From Siphlonurus alternatus (lineage: Eukaryota; Arthropoda; Insecta; Ephemeroptera; Siphlonuridae), in contig OX463778.1 of assembly GCA_949825025.1 (NCBI GenBank), forward strand, positions 16,578,171 through 16,642,170: a stretch of 64,000 bases of DNA. Direction: 5' to 3'. Made by a program: the position numbers and the translations under genes. The stretch's first letter is position 1. The number at the start of each line of letters is the position of its first letter. The notes beneath the pieces are model-generated. The model was not told the DNA's origin, made no database searches, and saw only the letters and a program-made list of their open reading frames with translations. Positions 25,741-40,300 of this stretch are shown here, one piece after another.

Positions 25741-26473
25741 AAAAACCCTATGTAGCAAAAAGTAAACAAACTCGTCTACAAGTATGCATACGGACACAGA
25801 CAATAGTATTGTCTGTGATACGGACTAGCTGTACCCAGTGCATTGTTGTTGTTGATTAATTATGTGTGTCGTGTGTCCATTTCGCTTATACATTGGACCT
25901 TATGGGAATTTTATGAGTTTCACATACAGATTTCAAAACATGACAAAAGTAGAATTGTAAAAATGAATATATCACCAGAATCTGCAGTTTTTGGCCATTT
26001 ATGCCCCTGAAATGTGCATCGGAAGAAGTTTTCGTTATTTCAATATTGGTAATTTTCATACGATACGTAACGATACCAAATCAGCCAATTGCATGGGATA
26101 AGATACGTAACTATTAAGCAGCTCCAGTTTGTTTATTATTGCAACAGTTGCGGTAAATAAACTGGAACTTAATTGCTTAGTTATGTATCTTATCCCATGC
26201 AATTGGCTGATTTGGTGATGTATGAAAATTAAAATATTGAAATAAAAGAAAACTTCTTCCGATTCACATTCCAGAGGCATAAATGGCCAAAAACTGCAGA
26301 TTCCGGTGACATATTCATTTTTACAATTCTACGTATTTCATATATTGAAATCTGTATGTGAAAATCGTAAAATTCCCATAAGGTCCAATATATAAGTGAA
26401 ATGGACACACATAATCAACAACAACAATGAACTTGGTAGACGAGATTGTTTACTTTTTGCTAAATAGGGTTTT
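25741..26473. mobile_element. Foldback MITE between LRRC28 and BARD1
   Basis: Inverted ends AAAACCCTATGTAGCAAAAA and its near-inverse. Arms of about 340 bp meet around 26105-26175, with TGCATGGGATAAGATACGTA mirrored at 26160-26200. It occupies the space between two divergent genes. No open frame of note and no clear target duplication. Confidence 0.85.
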
Positions 26474-27180
26474 GCAATAGATTACATAACTGTAAAATAA
26501 TGTTTATAATTAATATGGTACATGCATGCAGTCGATTTGAGAGAGGGAATAATGGCCGGGGACAAGGACAGTAGCTATTATAGTTTATGTACTTAGAGGA
26601 TGGCCTAAAAGGACATCAAATTGTGGGACATCAAATTGAGGAACCACTATTATGTACTCCACAATTTTCATCAACTTTTGGGGAAAGTCTGCCAAATGAG
26701 CCGCACGCTCAAACGGCTTGTCTGTATGATGACATCAAAGATCTCACAGCGTAGCGCTAGCGCTTAAAGCGACCACATTTTTTATAGTCAATTAGGCTTA
26801 TAGCCAATCAAATGCGCTTATGATTAAGTCAGCGTGATCTTGACAAACCAGGGATTTGACATCACATAGCGTTGGCGGCAAAAGCGGACGGTTTAAAAAT
26901 TTGGCCATCCCTCCGACTCTTCCGAGTAGCAATCGTTGGGTTATTCCTGCATTGATATGTTAATTTAATTATTTCTTGAATCTTTGAAGAAGGCGACAGG
27001 TTGGCTGGGGACTTGGGAATTATGCATACATTATAGTAATTATAAAATCTAAAAGTTTTAGGAAATGGAATGGAAATGAAATGGATAGAAGATTCTTGAA
27101 GTTAAACGGTTATGATTGCATGAAACAAATATTATATAAATATTTAATTTTACAACATTTGTCTCATTTTATCCTTTTAG
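26474..27180. other. Region expected to hold the BARD1 first exon(s)
   Basis: The BARD1 exon at 27181 needs two bases from an upstream exon that should supply the first zinc-binding Cys pair of the RING. I searched this stretch and found no convincing Cys-x-x-Cys exon with a donor. It may be short, or lie further upstream. Otherwise AT-rich with no defined repeat. Confidence 0.4.
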
Positions 27181-29678
27181 TAATGAAGTGGCCAGCTCAC
27201 CCATACCAGGACTATGCAGCAAACACCTGTTCTGCAATGCCTGTGCTCACAAGACCTCTATGTGCCCAGTTTGTAAGGTTGCTCTAAATGTTGAAAAGAT
27301 AAACACTTCTTTCAATCTTGCATCAGAAATCTTGCCTCTCCTAAACAGTTTTAAAGAGAGTATAATTGAGCCAGCTAAACAACAAGTTCAAAATAAAAAA
27401 TCAGAGCAAAAGCCTGCAAAAGACACTAAAATTAATGAGAAACTCCTAGAGAAAGTAAGTACATTTTTTTTTTTAATATTATTTATTTACTCTTCAATAA
27501 ACTGTTGTTAGCAAACCCCTCTCTATATCTCTTCATTATCTTCATAATTACACTTTTTGAATATGATTAACAAGCATATATTATAATATATATATATATC
27601 TTTGTCTATTGTAGCTGTAACTCTATGATATAATTTGGTATTTTTATTTTCTTCAGGTAGAGATAATACGGATCAGCTGGCCCAATGCTAAAAAAATCCC
27701 ACTCATAAAAATTATGAAAAAAATTTAAAATGTTCTCCTCTACATCCCCTATCAGTAGGTAAAAAAATCAGGTATACAAAAACGAGCTAGTTTTCGAGTA
27801 ATTAATTTTTAAAGATCTCTAATTTAACATGGAGAAATGGAACTTCCATGTTCAATTCGTCAACTTTAAACATTAATTACTCGAAAACTAGATCGTTTTT
27901 GTATACCTGATATTTTACCTACTGATAGGGGATGTAGAGGAGAACATTTTAAATTTTTTTCATAATTTTTATAAATGGGATTTTTTTAGCATTGGACCAG
28001 CTGATCCGTGTCATCTCTACCTTAAGCCTCCTTCAAATTTTGTATGCTGAGTGCATTCATCAGCTTTTTATTTTTAAATTTATTTGGCATTTGCAGAAGC
28101 AGGCGATTAAAGAGTCCCCTGCTGTCTCCAATCAGTCAAAAATCAGTACAGGACGACGCAGCTTGGTGGGCAGTGGTCCTGATTTGAACAAACGCAACAA
28201 GAAGGGAGAAACCCTGCTCCATGTCGCGTGCAACAAGGTAAGTGGCCCCACATTTATGTATGTGTGCCTAAAAGATATTCTCCAACATGTTTCCAGTTAG
28301 ATTGTGTTAATTGGAAAATTTACACATGCATGCAGAGTTAAAACAGATAAAAAAAAAAACAGAGTTATTTTCATGGAGATATCTACTTTACGTATACAGT
28401 AGTCTAAAGGCTTAAGTATAAACTGAAATTTAAATATTGCTTTGAGCCTTTTTGAATTTTCATACACATATTTCTATTTTTAGAGATTTTTTTCCCCTTC
28501 TTTTATTTCATTTTTATCCCTTTGAACTTTAAGCTTGATGTTTTTTTATGTATTCACAAGGAAAATTTAATAAATAATATAAAAATAACTATATTTATTT
28601 ATTATTTCACCCAAAACAAATAAATACAAAGATTGTTATCTATACATAGCAAATTGTAGTTAGGGTGGGGATAGCATACAAAAGCGCCAAATTGAGGCAC
28701 CAAAACACTAAAAGTGGCAGCTATCATTTAAAAAATAATACAGGCTTTGCATGTTTTTGGTGTTTTTCTAAATATAATATACACCCAACTTTGGGTTCAA
28801 AAACAAAACAAAAAAAGGAAAAAAAAGTTCTACTAAAAGTTCTAATTAGTAGAATTAAATTTCATTTTCTGTGCATACTAATCAAACTGTTGTTGGCCAT
28901 AGTGCTATCCCAAGAGTAAATTTATGGAAAAGTGCTTGCTAAAAAAAAAAGCAATGCTTCCAGCACAGTTTGGGACGTCTGCAAAGAGAGTGTAACGGTG
29001 ATGACTTTTGGTTCTCTAGGGCAAGTTGGATGAGGTGCAGCGTCTGGTGTCGGGCGGCGCTCGGTGTGCGACCAAGGACTACGCAGGCTGGACCCCTCTG
29101 GTAAGGACTGTCAACCGTTCTCATAAGTCAAACTGCTTATGTATCTTAATTTTAAGTAGCTGGAGTAAATTAATGACAGTAAAATCAAGAGTCTGCAGGG
29201 TAGATATTTTCAACAAATAATGATTATTTGAGCATTGCAATAAACAAACACTATCAGAAATTGTGAATTTTTCTGATAGCACGAGGTGGCTCAGCAGGGC
29301 CGGCTGGACATTGCCCGCCTGCTGCTGCAGCACGGGGCCAAGGCTAACGTTCCAGGCGGTCAGCTCAACACCCCCTTGCATGAGGCAGTGATCACGGCCA
29401 ACTCAGACGTGGTCCGCCTGCTGATGGAGTTTGGTGCCAAACCAGACCAGCGCAACCTGTACGGTGTCACCCCAAGGTAATGATCAGAGATGTGCAGAGG
29501 TACAGAGTTTAAATTTGAGAACATATTGTTAAAAAATAGGACAAATTTGATAAAATTTTAATGTCCTCTTTAAAATATTGAAATCTTCTCAAGCAAATAA
29601 GCACCTACAGCAAAAGTGTCTCAGTTCATAACTGTCCTTTCACAATTCCTTTTACCTTTTTCCACACTTTTCCAATTT

Positions 29679-29737
<59 letters not shown>

Positions 29738-32700
29738 CTTACTTATTTATTTATTTTATTTATAAAAAAAAATGCATTCTTTACTACTGTACATGCATGA
29801 TATGTTATTTCACTGTGTAAGTTAATGCAATGACTATGCTCATGTGCTCATTAACCAATCATCAGGGCGATGACCAAGGACACTGCATTGACAGCCCTCA
29901 TGGCCAATGTGACGGAGGAGGTCACCTCGTCTAGCAGCTGTGACGACTCAGAGTCCCTGCTCTCGAGCGACTGTCGCCACCTGGTTGTGATGGAAGAAGG
30001 ACTGAACCGCACACAGCGAGCAATCCTTGCAAGCCTCTCCAAGACATTGTCCATTCAGCGAACAAACGCTCCATCGTAAGTAACATGAAGTCGTCTGTAA
30101 CCTTACTTGTTTTCTAAAAATAATATTATCTAACAATTACCTGTAGTTTTGAAAAAGTTTATCAAATGGCTCATGTATTTATACAGTATAACATTAAGTA
30201 TGAAATTAATTACCCAATTACAGCTGCTTTGCCATTGCATGTATATTATCAGGAACTGACAAATAGTTTCCCTATTTTTTGAACAGACTTAAATAAAATT
30301 TCATGTATTCAGTGATATATTAGTGTAATTTCTACAGCACCCTCGTTAGCAAACGTAACAGTTTATGTACTTTTGCAGTGCTGACGTGAGACTGGTCATC
30401 ACACCCACCAAGAACAATATCTGCGAGAGGTCTGTGGCCGTACTCACAGGACTGGCCCTGGGTGCCTGGGTCGTTGGCACTGAATGTAAGTATAGTTTAG
30501 AATCTGGGCTAGTGTATTTCATTAATTTTCAATAACTAAATCTATCATACGTAACTAGTAGAATATGAAATCCTTTTCATTCTTTTGAGAATTTACTTTA
30601 TTTACATCTGAATAAAAGTTTTCCTTTAATGCGTTCAATTACCACAAAAAGAGATATAAAGCTTGATTGGGTAAATAATAAATGTAACAAACAAAAAGAA
30701 CTGACTAAGCTTTACTTTGATATTCATAAAGATCATCCTGACAATTTATACTATAAGGAGTTGTATAATAATCAAAAAATAATTTATAATCAAGTTTTAA
30801 CAAATGAAAGACAAAATTTAAATTCTAATAAAATTTCGGCAGCCAAAAATAAGCCTAAAGAGATTTGGGATATTATTCGTCAAAATTCTAATTATAAAAA
30901 TGTAAAAAATAACAGTATTAAAGAAATGTATATATATGAATATAAAAATAACAAAACAAACAATTGTCAACAAATTGCTAATATTTTAAACAATTTCTTT
31001 ATAAATGTTCCTAAAAATACATGAGCTGTAAACAACAAAAATACAAGTAAACTAAGTAAATTTATAAAACCTACAGAATGTACCTCCTCAAGTTTTTTCT
31101 TAAAGCCAGTAAATATTAGAGAGGTTAAAAACTTAATACTAAATTTAAGTGACTCAAATGCCAATGACGTCAACTCAATTTCACCAAAGTTATTAAAGAA
31201 ATTTGCTGATGAGCTTGCTGAGCCAATAACTAATTTAATCAATGATGCATTTTTAACAGGAATATTTCCTGACGAATTAAAAATTGGAAAAATTATACCA
31301 TTGCTTAAATCTGGGGATAAATGTGATCCAAATAATTATCGCCCAATTGTAATCTTACCTGTTATCTCTACGGTGTACGAGAGAGCAATTTATAATCGTC
31401 TAGTTCACTTTTTAAAACAAAGTAAAATTTTCAATGAATCCCAACATGGGGTTATAAGAAATAAAAATACCGTAACTGCTCTTTTCGAATATCTTGAAAG
31501 TATGTTTAAAAAGTCTTGATGATAAGGACTAAGTATTTGGGCTTTTTATTGATTTGTGTAAAGCGTTTGATTGTGTGGTTCATAAAATTCTTTTGGCAAA
31601 GTTGAAAAAATATGGCATTCGGGGAATTCCATTAAAACTCATAGAAAGTTTTTTAAGTAATTAGTTAGGGAATTAACAACCAAATTTCACGAAAATCGCG
31701 CTATTGGTGATACCGGGCTGAAATTTTCAGTACTTGCTAATAACATCATTTGCATCAACTTTTTTGGCGGATCCCAAAAAAAAGTGTCATACCGTGACCT
31801 TGAGTGACCTTTGAACTTTGACCTCCGATTGATTTACGTTTGATTTTTTTACAAGGAATCTAAGGCAGATACGAAAAAAATTGTCATTAGCCAATATGTT
31901 TGTACTAACACGGAGAGTAATTAGCAATTTTTGGAAAATACCTAAGTCCATAAAAAACAAAATGGCGGCCGATGAAACTTTTATTGACCTCTTTTTTGGC
32001 AGCTTTCTTGCTTATTTTAACCAAACTAGCAAACTTTTTAGCTTAAAATAGCAACTATCAATTGTCTACTATAATTACGATTAAAAAAAATCATAATGCT
32101 TGTTGATAAGAGAATAATAACTCGAGATATTGTAATTTCTACCGTAAAATGAGCACTTATTCCCTATGCTATTATAATACGTTTTTTTACTAAAATCCAT
32201 ACTTTTTGTGACAAAAGCATTAAACATACAGAAATGATTAATTGCATCATAAGAACCTTAAAAAATACTGTACCCTAAAATTTTGAACCACCCTTTGACC
32301 CCTGGTGACCTTTCAAAATGGCGGATGTGGAGAACAGGAAAGTATTATTTTCTGGCAAACCAAAGGTCGGGATAAAGATATATTCCGCAGAAAAGATGCT
32401 TAGATGGTTGCAATTATTTAAAAAGGGTCCCTAATTATTTTCAAAGTGCAATGTTGCCAAATATAGCACCCCTAAAGACCTAAATTTTATTTGACTTTTT
32501 TTCAGTTAACATCGTATAAAATCCATGCTTTCTGAAAGTGGAGCTTCTAATTTTCAAGCATGATTAATTAATTGGGGTCACGAGAACCAAAAAAAAAATA
32601 AGAACCCCCTCGCCTCACCCCCCCCACCCCCAATTGAAACATTTTACGCCTCCTGCCCAGGGTTCTTTAATCCATGATATCCATGATTGACTCGGGTAAT

Positions 32701-33599
32701 TATATTATATTTTTTTAGGCCATGAAGTAATTGCAGTTAGTAACCATTTGTCTATATATAGTACGTATTTCTACTAAATAAAAATTAAAACTAAGAGTAA
32801 TTTTAAGAAAGAGTTCCCTAATTTAAAAAAAAGATGGGTTTCCAAGTCTTCCTAAAATCTGAGTAATCTTTTTCTCGAGTAACAAGCAAATATGAATCAC
32901 AACCCTCTTTACTCTTTAAGATACCAACATATAATTAAGCCTCCACCCCCCCTCTCCCCTATGTACATCGCCCCCCTAAATTGACTTTACAGAACATGAA
33001 GCACCTCTGTCCTCTTCCATTATATTAAAAATCTCCGCTGGATCACCGTTATTGCTTCATATGTTATCAATTAAAGGTAACACTGTATATATACATACGA
33101 ATATATAATCAATGACAATAATAAAACTATATAAGTCTTACTATCTTAGTCAAATTATAAAAGCATTACAATTAATTTTTATACTTAAATATATTGTAAA
33201 TCTTTACTGGTACGGGGTGAAATACCTAGAGGGACATATCCCACTTATTGGGTTTTTACCAACATGCAAGTTGTCTCATAATTAACTCCCGGCAAGGACA
33301 ATATTGAAGGAACCAGCTCCAAAATGTAGTTCAATGTAGCTAAAAACCTAACATTTTGAAAATGAGTTTTGAAAAACCTTTCTTAATGAGTGAGGAACTG
33401 AAAAATGCAAATCAACATATTAGGGTCCCACTATCATCCCGGAGTTAGGGATGAAAATCAAAATGTTTAAAATTATCATAACCGACAAAACGACACAAAT
33501 GAAGCCCGGCAGTAAATTTTTAGTACTATTTTTTGACGCAGATTCAGCGAAAATTTAATTCTTTTAATTCACCTTCTCTTATTTTAGAATGGAAATTTG

Positions 33600-33634
<35 letters not shown>

Positions 33635-36600
33635 CACTTCTCTAAGCAGGTTTGAAAGTGAGTGCTGGAAATGTGGAAAATAATAAAATATAGTAATTGG
33701 GAAATCGTTTTTTTTTTTTTTTTTTTTTTTTTTTTTCCCTCTTGTTGTAGCTATCATATAAATACGCAGGACTAACTTTTGATGTTGGTATACCTTCAAT
33801 ATTGCCCAGGCGCGGATCCAGGGAGGGAGGCCGGGGCTGATATGTTTTATTTAACAAGGGCAATGGCAATATAAGCATTTGCCACACTCCATTTTTTTCT
33901 TTTAACATTGGCCTTATGGAGGAAGCACGTCCCCCCCAACCCTCTACCCCCTCCGATTATTATTATTATTTTTTTCTGGATTCACGGCTGATATTGTGAT
34001 ATTGCCCTTGCTGGGTTGATTTAAACGTGTATATAAAGGGGGTAATGTATGCCTCCGTTGCACCCCCCGAAAGTCGCTCATATATTAACGTTGCAGATTT
34101 GGAGCATTGTGCGTATGCACGAACACGTACCTTTTCCATTTCAGAACCCCGCTGGATCTCCGATCATACATACTTATTTTATACAAATTGTACATATTTA
34201 TATATTGTACTGTGAACGAATGGTTAAAAGCATTATCATAAAATTAAGTGAGCATTATTTATATAAATACAGTATTTTTAGCATATATATTTCATAAAAC
34301 ATTTGTTATACTTGTTATATATTTATTATTTGTTTCTCGAGAAAAAGATTACTCAGATTTTAGGAAGACTTGGAAACCCATATTTTTTTTTAATTAGGGA
34401 ACTCTTTCTTAAAATTACTCTTAGTTTTAATTTTTATTTAGTAGAAATAAATACGTATACTATAGACAAATAATTACTAACTGCAATTACTTCAATGCAC
34501 TGACTATATGGCCTAAAAAAATATAATATAATTCCCCGAGTCAATCATGGATTAAAGAACCCTGGGCAGGAGGCGTAAAATGTTTCAATTTGAGGGGGGG
34601 GGTGAGGGGAGGGGGTTCTTATTTTTTTGGTTCTCGTGACCCCAATTAATTAATCATGCTTGAAAATTAGAAGCTCCACTTTCAGAAAGCATGGATTTTA
34701 TACGATTTTAACTGAAAAAAAGTCAAATAAAATTTAGGTCTTTAGGGGTGCTATATTTGGCAACATTGCACTTTGAAAATAATTAGGGACCCTTTTTAAA
34801 TAATTGCAACCATCTAAGCATCTTTTCTGCGGAATATATCTTTATCCCGACCTTTGGTTTGCCAGAAAATAATACTTTCCTGTTCTCCACATCCGCCATT
34901 TTGAAAGGTCACCAGGGGTCAAAGGGTGGTTCAAAATTTTAGGGTACAGTATTTTTTAAGGTTCTTATGATGCAATTAATCATTTCTGTATGTTTAATGC
35001 TTTTGTCACAAAAAGTATGGATTTTAGTAAAAAAACGTATTATAATAGCATAGGGAATTAGTGCTCATTTTACGGTAGAAATTACAATATCTCGAGTTAT
35101 TATTCTCTTATCAACAAGCATTTTGATTTTTTTTAATTGTAATGATATTAGACAATTGATAGTTGCTATTTTAAGCTAAAAAGTTTGCTAGTTTGGTTAA
35201 AATAAGCAAGAAAGCTGCCAAAAAAGAGGTCAATAAAAGTTTCATCGGCCGCCATTTTGTTTTTTATGGACTTAGGTCTTTTCCAAAAATTGCCAATTAC
35301 TCTCCGTGTTAATACAAACATATTTGCTAATGACAATTTTTTTCGTATCTGCCTTAGATTCCTTGTAAAAAAATCAAACGTAAATCAATCGGAGGTCAAA
35401 GTTCAAAGGTCACTCAAGGTCACGGTATGACACTTTTTTTTGGGATCCGCCAAAAAAGTTGATGCAAATGATGTTATTAGCAAGTACTGAAAATTTCAGC
35501 CCGGTATCACCAATAGCGCGATTTTTGCCATTAATTCCCTATCTAAATCGTAAACAGTATGTATCGATTAATACAACAATTGGTGAAATAAAATCAGATT
35601 TAATATGTAATAATAACGGCATTGGAATTAGGTCCGCTACTTTTCATTATTTATGTGAATGATCTAATAATTGATGATGGAAACATATTCACCATAAAAT
35701 TTGCGGATGATACAAGTTTTAAAATTAAAAGCACATTCACTGAAGAATTAATAAATATCACTATCCTTATTATAGAAATCAATTCTTATTTCCAAACAAA
35801 TAAATTACTGCTAAATACGTCAAAAACTACTGTCGCCGTCATAAGTCGGTGCACTCCGACTTTGGAGTGTTGTAGCTGAGAGCTCAATTGGCGTAGACGA
35901 TATTAAAAAATACTGGCACACGCAGAATCTTATTTTCTGTAAGAAAATGTTAATTTTATATTTTTGGAGCAAAAATTAAAATTTTGGCGAATTTTTTTAT
36001 AACGCAAGGTCGGGTAAAATCAACGGTTTTTCCGAGTACCTCGGGTTTAAAAATTCACAGAAAATCAGAAAATTAAGTTATAACAACGAAATTTTCAAAA
36101 TCAATGAACCAAATTGTCCTTAACGCCATGATGTATTAATTTTCATAAATTAATTAGTTAATTTTTAATTAATTAAGAACTAAGAAATCAATCTCCTTCC
36201 TGGAAAAACATTTTTCCGGAAAATCAAGTACGCCATCCTAAGGGTACTAATATTAGTCAACTTTTGTGGGAAGCACATTTTTCATTTAAGTCTTTGTCAA
36301 TTTTTAATTAATTTTATTCCCTATTAGCGGGTGTTTGATGACGTCATCAAATTTATTCAGAAAACAGACTACAGGTTAGATAATCCGATTATAAAGAATA
36401 CAATAGTTCATACAAATTCTTCGTTAAAATACATACGTACAAAAATTATCATACAGGGTGTCCTAAAGATCTTTAGATTTTTCAAACCCAAATAGCAACC
36501 GTTTAATATTTTTTAATGTTCACTTTATATACATCAAATTAAAGCTCTGAATTTATCATTTTCAAAAATGTGGTCAGATATTTTTGTTTTAAACGTGATT

Positions 36601-37272
36601 TTTCTTTTTTAACCGTTAGAAAGCAAAATGGGCACTTTTTTCTTGAATCACGAGTGCACCTGCACCTAAAAATTAATTGCATTAATTCTTATGCTTGTTG
36701 ATTTTTTTAATGCAAATGCTACAAGGCCTCTCTAAATGAGCTTCGTTGGTGGCTCAGCAAACATCCAATCCCTCCTTGAACTCACGCCACGCATTGCGCA
36801 GCATAACAGGCATGGTGGACTGGATCGTGGTGGTGATGCCTTGCTTTAGCTCCAATAAGTCTCACACTGGAATTTTGAATACGTTGTCCTTCACATAGTC
36901 CCGTAGGAAGAATTCTGAGGGAGTGACACCAGAGAACCTGGGGACCCATGTTGTGGGGCCCCACGTCGATCCATATGCCTGGGAACACCTCGTCCAAAAA
37001 ACGATGCACGAAAAAGTGCAAAAAGCTCCCATTTTGCCTTCTAACGGGTAAAACGAAAAAATTACCTTTCAATTTTTTTTTTTCTGTTCACATGTTTGAA
37101 AATGTTAAATTCAGAGCTTTAATTTGATGTATATAAAGTGAACATTAAAGAATACTAAACGGTTGCTATTACAGTTTGAAAAATCTAAAGATCTTTGGGA
37201 CACCCTGTATTAGTGTATTAGTGTATAACTAAAATCTTGGTAACATATATATAATACATTATATTTATATTA

Positions 37273-37315
<43 letters not shown>

Positions 37316-40300
37316 TGTGTGCATCTCCGTATTCTTGTCCCGTCAAGACAGAGTCTTATCGACAGGTGCTGTAGTTTGCACTGCGTCCATGGCCGACTTA
37401 TTTTATCCATCCCGGCATTAGCCATTGTAGTCGAGGGGGAACCATGGAAAACCCCAAGTCAGGATGGTCGGTGTCAGAACATGTTCTAAACACCTCCCGA
37501 ATGCATGTGGCAGTGGCTCGTCTCTAACCAGACAGCGAAGGTTCAGACCTCTCGATCTTTTCACCTATAGCTCCCAGTAGGATTCGAACACACGACCTTC
37601 TGATTACCAGTCAGACGCGCTACCACTGGGCCACCATGCTCGGTTAAACATGCATTTGAGTTATTTACATATCCTTGCAATTTCTTGCGAAGATTGATGG
37701 AAAATGTCAAGCTCGAATTTACTGTACAGTTCATTGCAAAATAATGATTGAACTCTGGAAATAAAAGAATATTTATCAATATCAATTCTTGGGTTTGGTA
37801 TGTAGAAAAGGTGAGATGATCTGTTTTGTCTCGCTGGTACATTTAGACTGAGCTCAGCTAGAATTTCAGGACAGTCTAATTTTCCATAGATTAACTTCTT
37901 AAGAAAAAAGATATCACTAATATCGCGTCTGTATTTAAGTGTTGTTATTGCATATTTTTTGCACAATTCAGGATAATTTTGTTTATTATAGTTGATGTGG
38001 TCTTTTTGACACATTATACTTTTAATAAATTTTCTTTGAATTTTTTCCAGTGTATCTTGTTTTGTTATATAGGAGCTGGAGACCACACAGGGCTTGCGTA
38101 GTCGTGAATTGGTCGAACAAGTGTCATGTACAAAATTTTTCATGTGTCTGTTTTGAAATTTCTCCCAACCCTTTGAATGAACCCGCGCATTCTATTACAT
38201 TTATTGCGGATATTGTTTAGATGAATATTAAAAGTTAATTTTGAATCAAATGTTACACCCAAATCTTTTACCTCCTTAACCCGTTGCAATACTGTACCGT
38301 CAATTTTATAATTTTTATTAATTATGATTTTTTTATTAGTAAAAGTGATTGCCACACATTTCTGCAAGTTGAGAGACATTTTCCATTTTGTACACCATGC
38401 AAACATCCTATTTAAATCAGACTGAAATTTTTTGCAGTCTTCTAGTGTGACAATACGAAGAAAAAGCTTCATATCATCGGCATACATTAGGCACTTTACG
38501 TATTGAAATATAAAAGGCAGATCCGAAATATATAAATTGAACAGGAGAGGCCCCAGAAGTGATCCTTGAGGTACCCCGGAAGTGACGTCAGCAGGTGATG
38601 ACGACATACCGTCAATAACCACTCTTTGTGTCGATCCTATCTGTTAAATAGCTTTGTAAAATTTTGAGTATACCGAGGCTTTTGAATTAAACTAAGAGGA
38701 GATTATGTGGGACCTTATCAAATGCTTTATTAAAAATCACTGTGTCAACTTGGCAACAATTTTTAAATCCTGCTGCGAGATAAGAATGGAAGTTAATAAG
38801 GCAAGACGTAGTTGATTTACAAAATAATAATTTAGAGAACACAGTACACTGTGATGGTGAATTTATTTCCTTCACAGCTAGAAAATGCTAAATTATTGGG
38901 TGTATATATATATAGATAAGAATTTGAAATGGAACAATCATATTGATTATCTTTGTAAAAAATTATCTACAGCATTATTTGTATTAAGATGTTTAAAAAA
39001 TTCAGTTGATGTTACAACTCTTAAAACTGTTTATTTTTCTTATTTTCATTCTGTTTTAACTTATGGAATAGAAATTTGGGGCAATGCAGCTCAATATTTA
39101 ATACAAAGGGTTTTCAAAATGCAGAAAAAAACAATTAGATTAATTAGCAAATGTATCTCCACAAACTAGATGTAAAAGTTTGTTTGTTAATCTTAACATT
39201 TTGCCGTTAACGGCGCTATATATCTATCATGCATTGATTTTTGTAAAAAAGTATCCTCATTATTTTGACCATAATATTGTACATCATTCCCATAATACCA
39301 GATATAAAGATTTGTTTCCCCCGGCATTACATAGAACATCGGGCTATGAAGATGGACCGCATTATTCTTTTCAAAAGTTATATAATAACCTCCCTAGTCA
39401 ATTAAAAAGTGAAAGTGATATTGTGCATTTTAAAAAGAAGATTAAAATGCATTTACTGGAAATGGACATTATATAAATTGGACGATTATTACAAATGAAT
39501 ATTTCATGTATTGTTGTTGACATGTCTTTGGAAGATGAATAAAATTTTGATTTTTTTTTTTTTTTAATTTTTTTGAATACACTATACAATAATCTAAATA
39601 TCTTCTTCTTCTTTTCTTATGCCCACGTTTTGGCGTTTAAACTTTAAACCATTTTACTCCTAGTAAGCCAGTAGAGATAGGATTCTTTCTCTTCTCTCTT
39701 CATGTTGCCAGGCAGCGAGTCAAGTTCAATCAATATTGCCATCGATATTACTGAATAAATGCCCTCGGTCTTGGGGTTCATTTTTACATAATTTACAAAT
39801 TTCACTATCCTGGATTTTAAATCCTGATTTTTATCCTGATAGCATCCAAGATAGTCATGGCCTGTGTCTAATCTAAATAGAGTTTGTGTATTTTTACTCA
39901 GGAGCACAATTTAGCAGAACAAATGCTTTTATTTTATAGCCTAAAGTATCCTAACTTTATTAGACAATTAATGTTTGTTTTTTAGGGCTGGAAACTTGTG
40001 AGAAAACAGAATATCTCGTGGACCCTGAGCCATTTGAAGTGTACGGAACCGTCAACAGCACAAGAGGAGATGTCCCCAAGTTAGTTCGGCTCAACTTCAA
40101 GAATCTTGTACGTATCTATTTCATAATTTTCACTTCTGGGGATATTTGGGGATTGTTAAAAAGTCCCAGTGCAATTTTCATGTTTGTTTGCTTGTTTGTT
40201 TTTTGCCTAATTTCTGTCTGATTTATTTATTATGAGAAATTGTATAATATGCAATAATTATTTTATTTAAAAGGACAGACAAGACCCATAAAAACACAAA

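Noticed and set aside
26553..26597. ATG with MAGDKDSSYYSLC considered as the BARD1 first exon
   Set aside because: It stops after about 14 codons, has no RING Cys-x-x-Cys and no suitable donor in phase with the exon at 27181.
37570..37643. Possible tRNA-Thr gene on the minus strand
   Set aside because: A and B boxes and an anticodon loop are present, but the acceptor stem does not pair and it is continuous with a SINE body and A tail.
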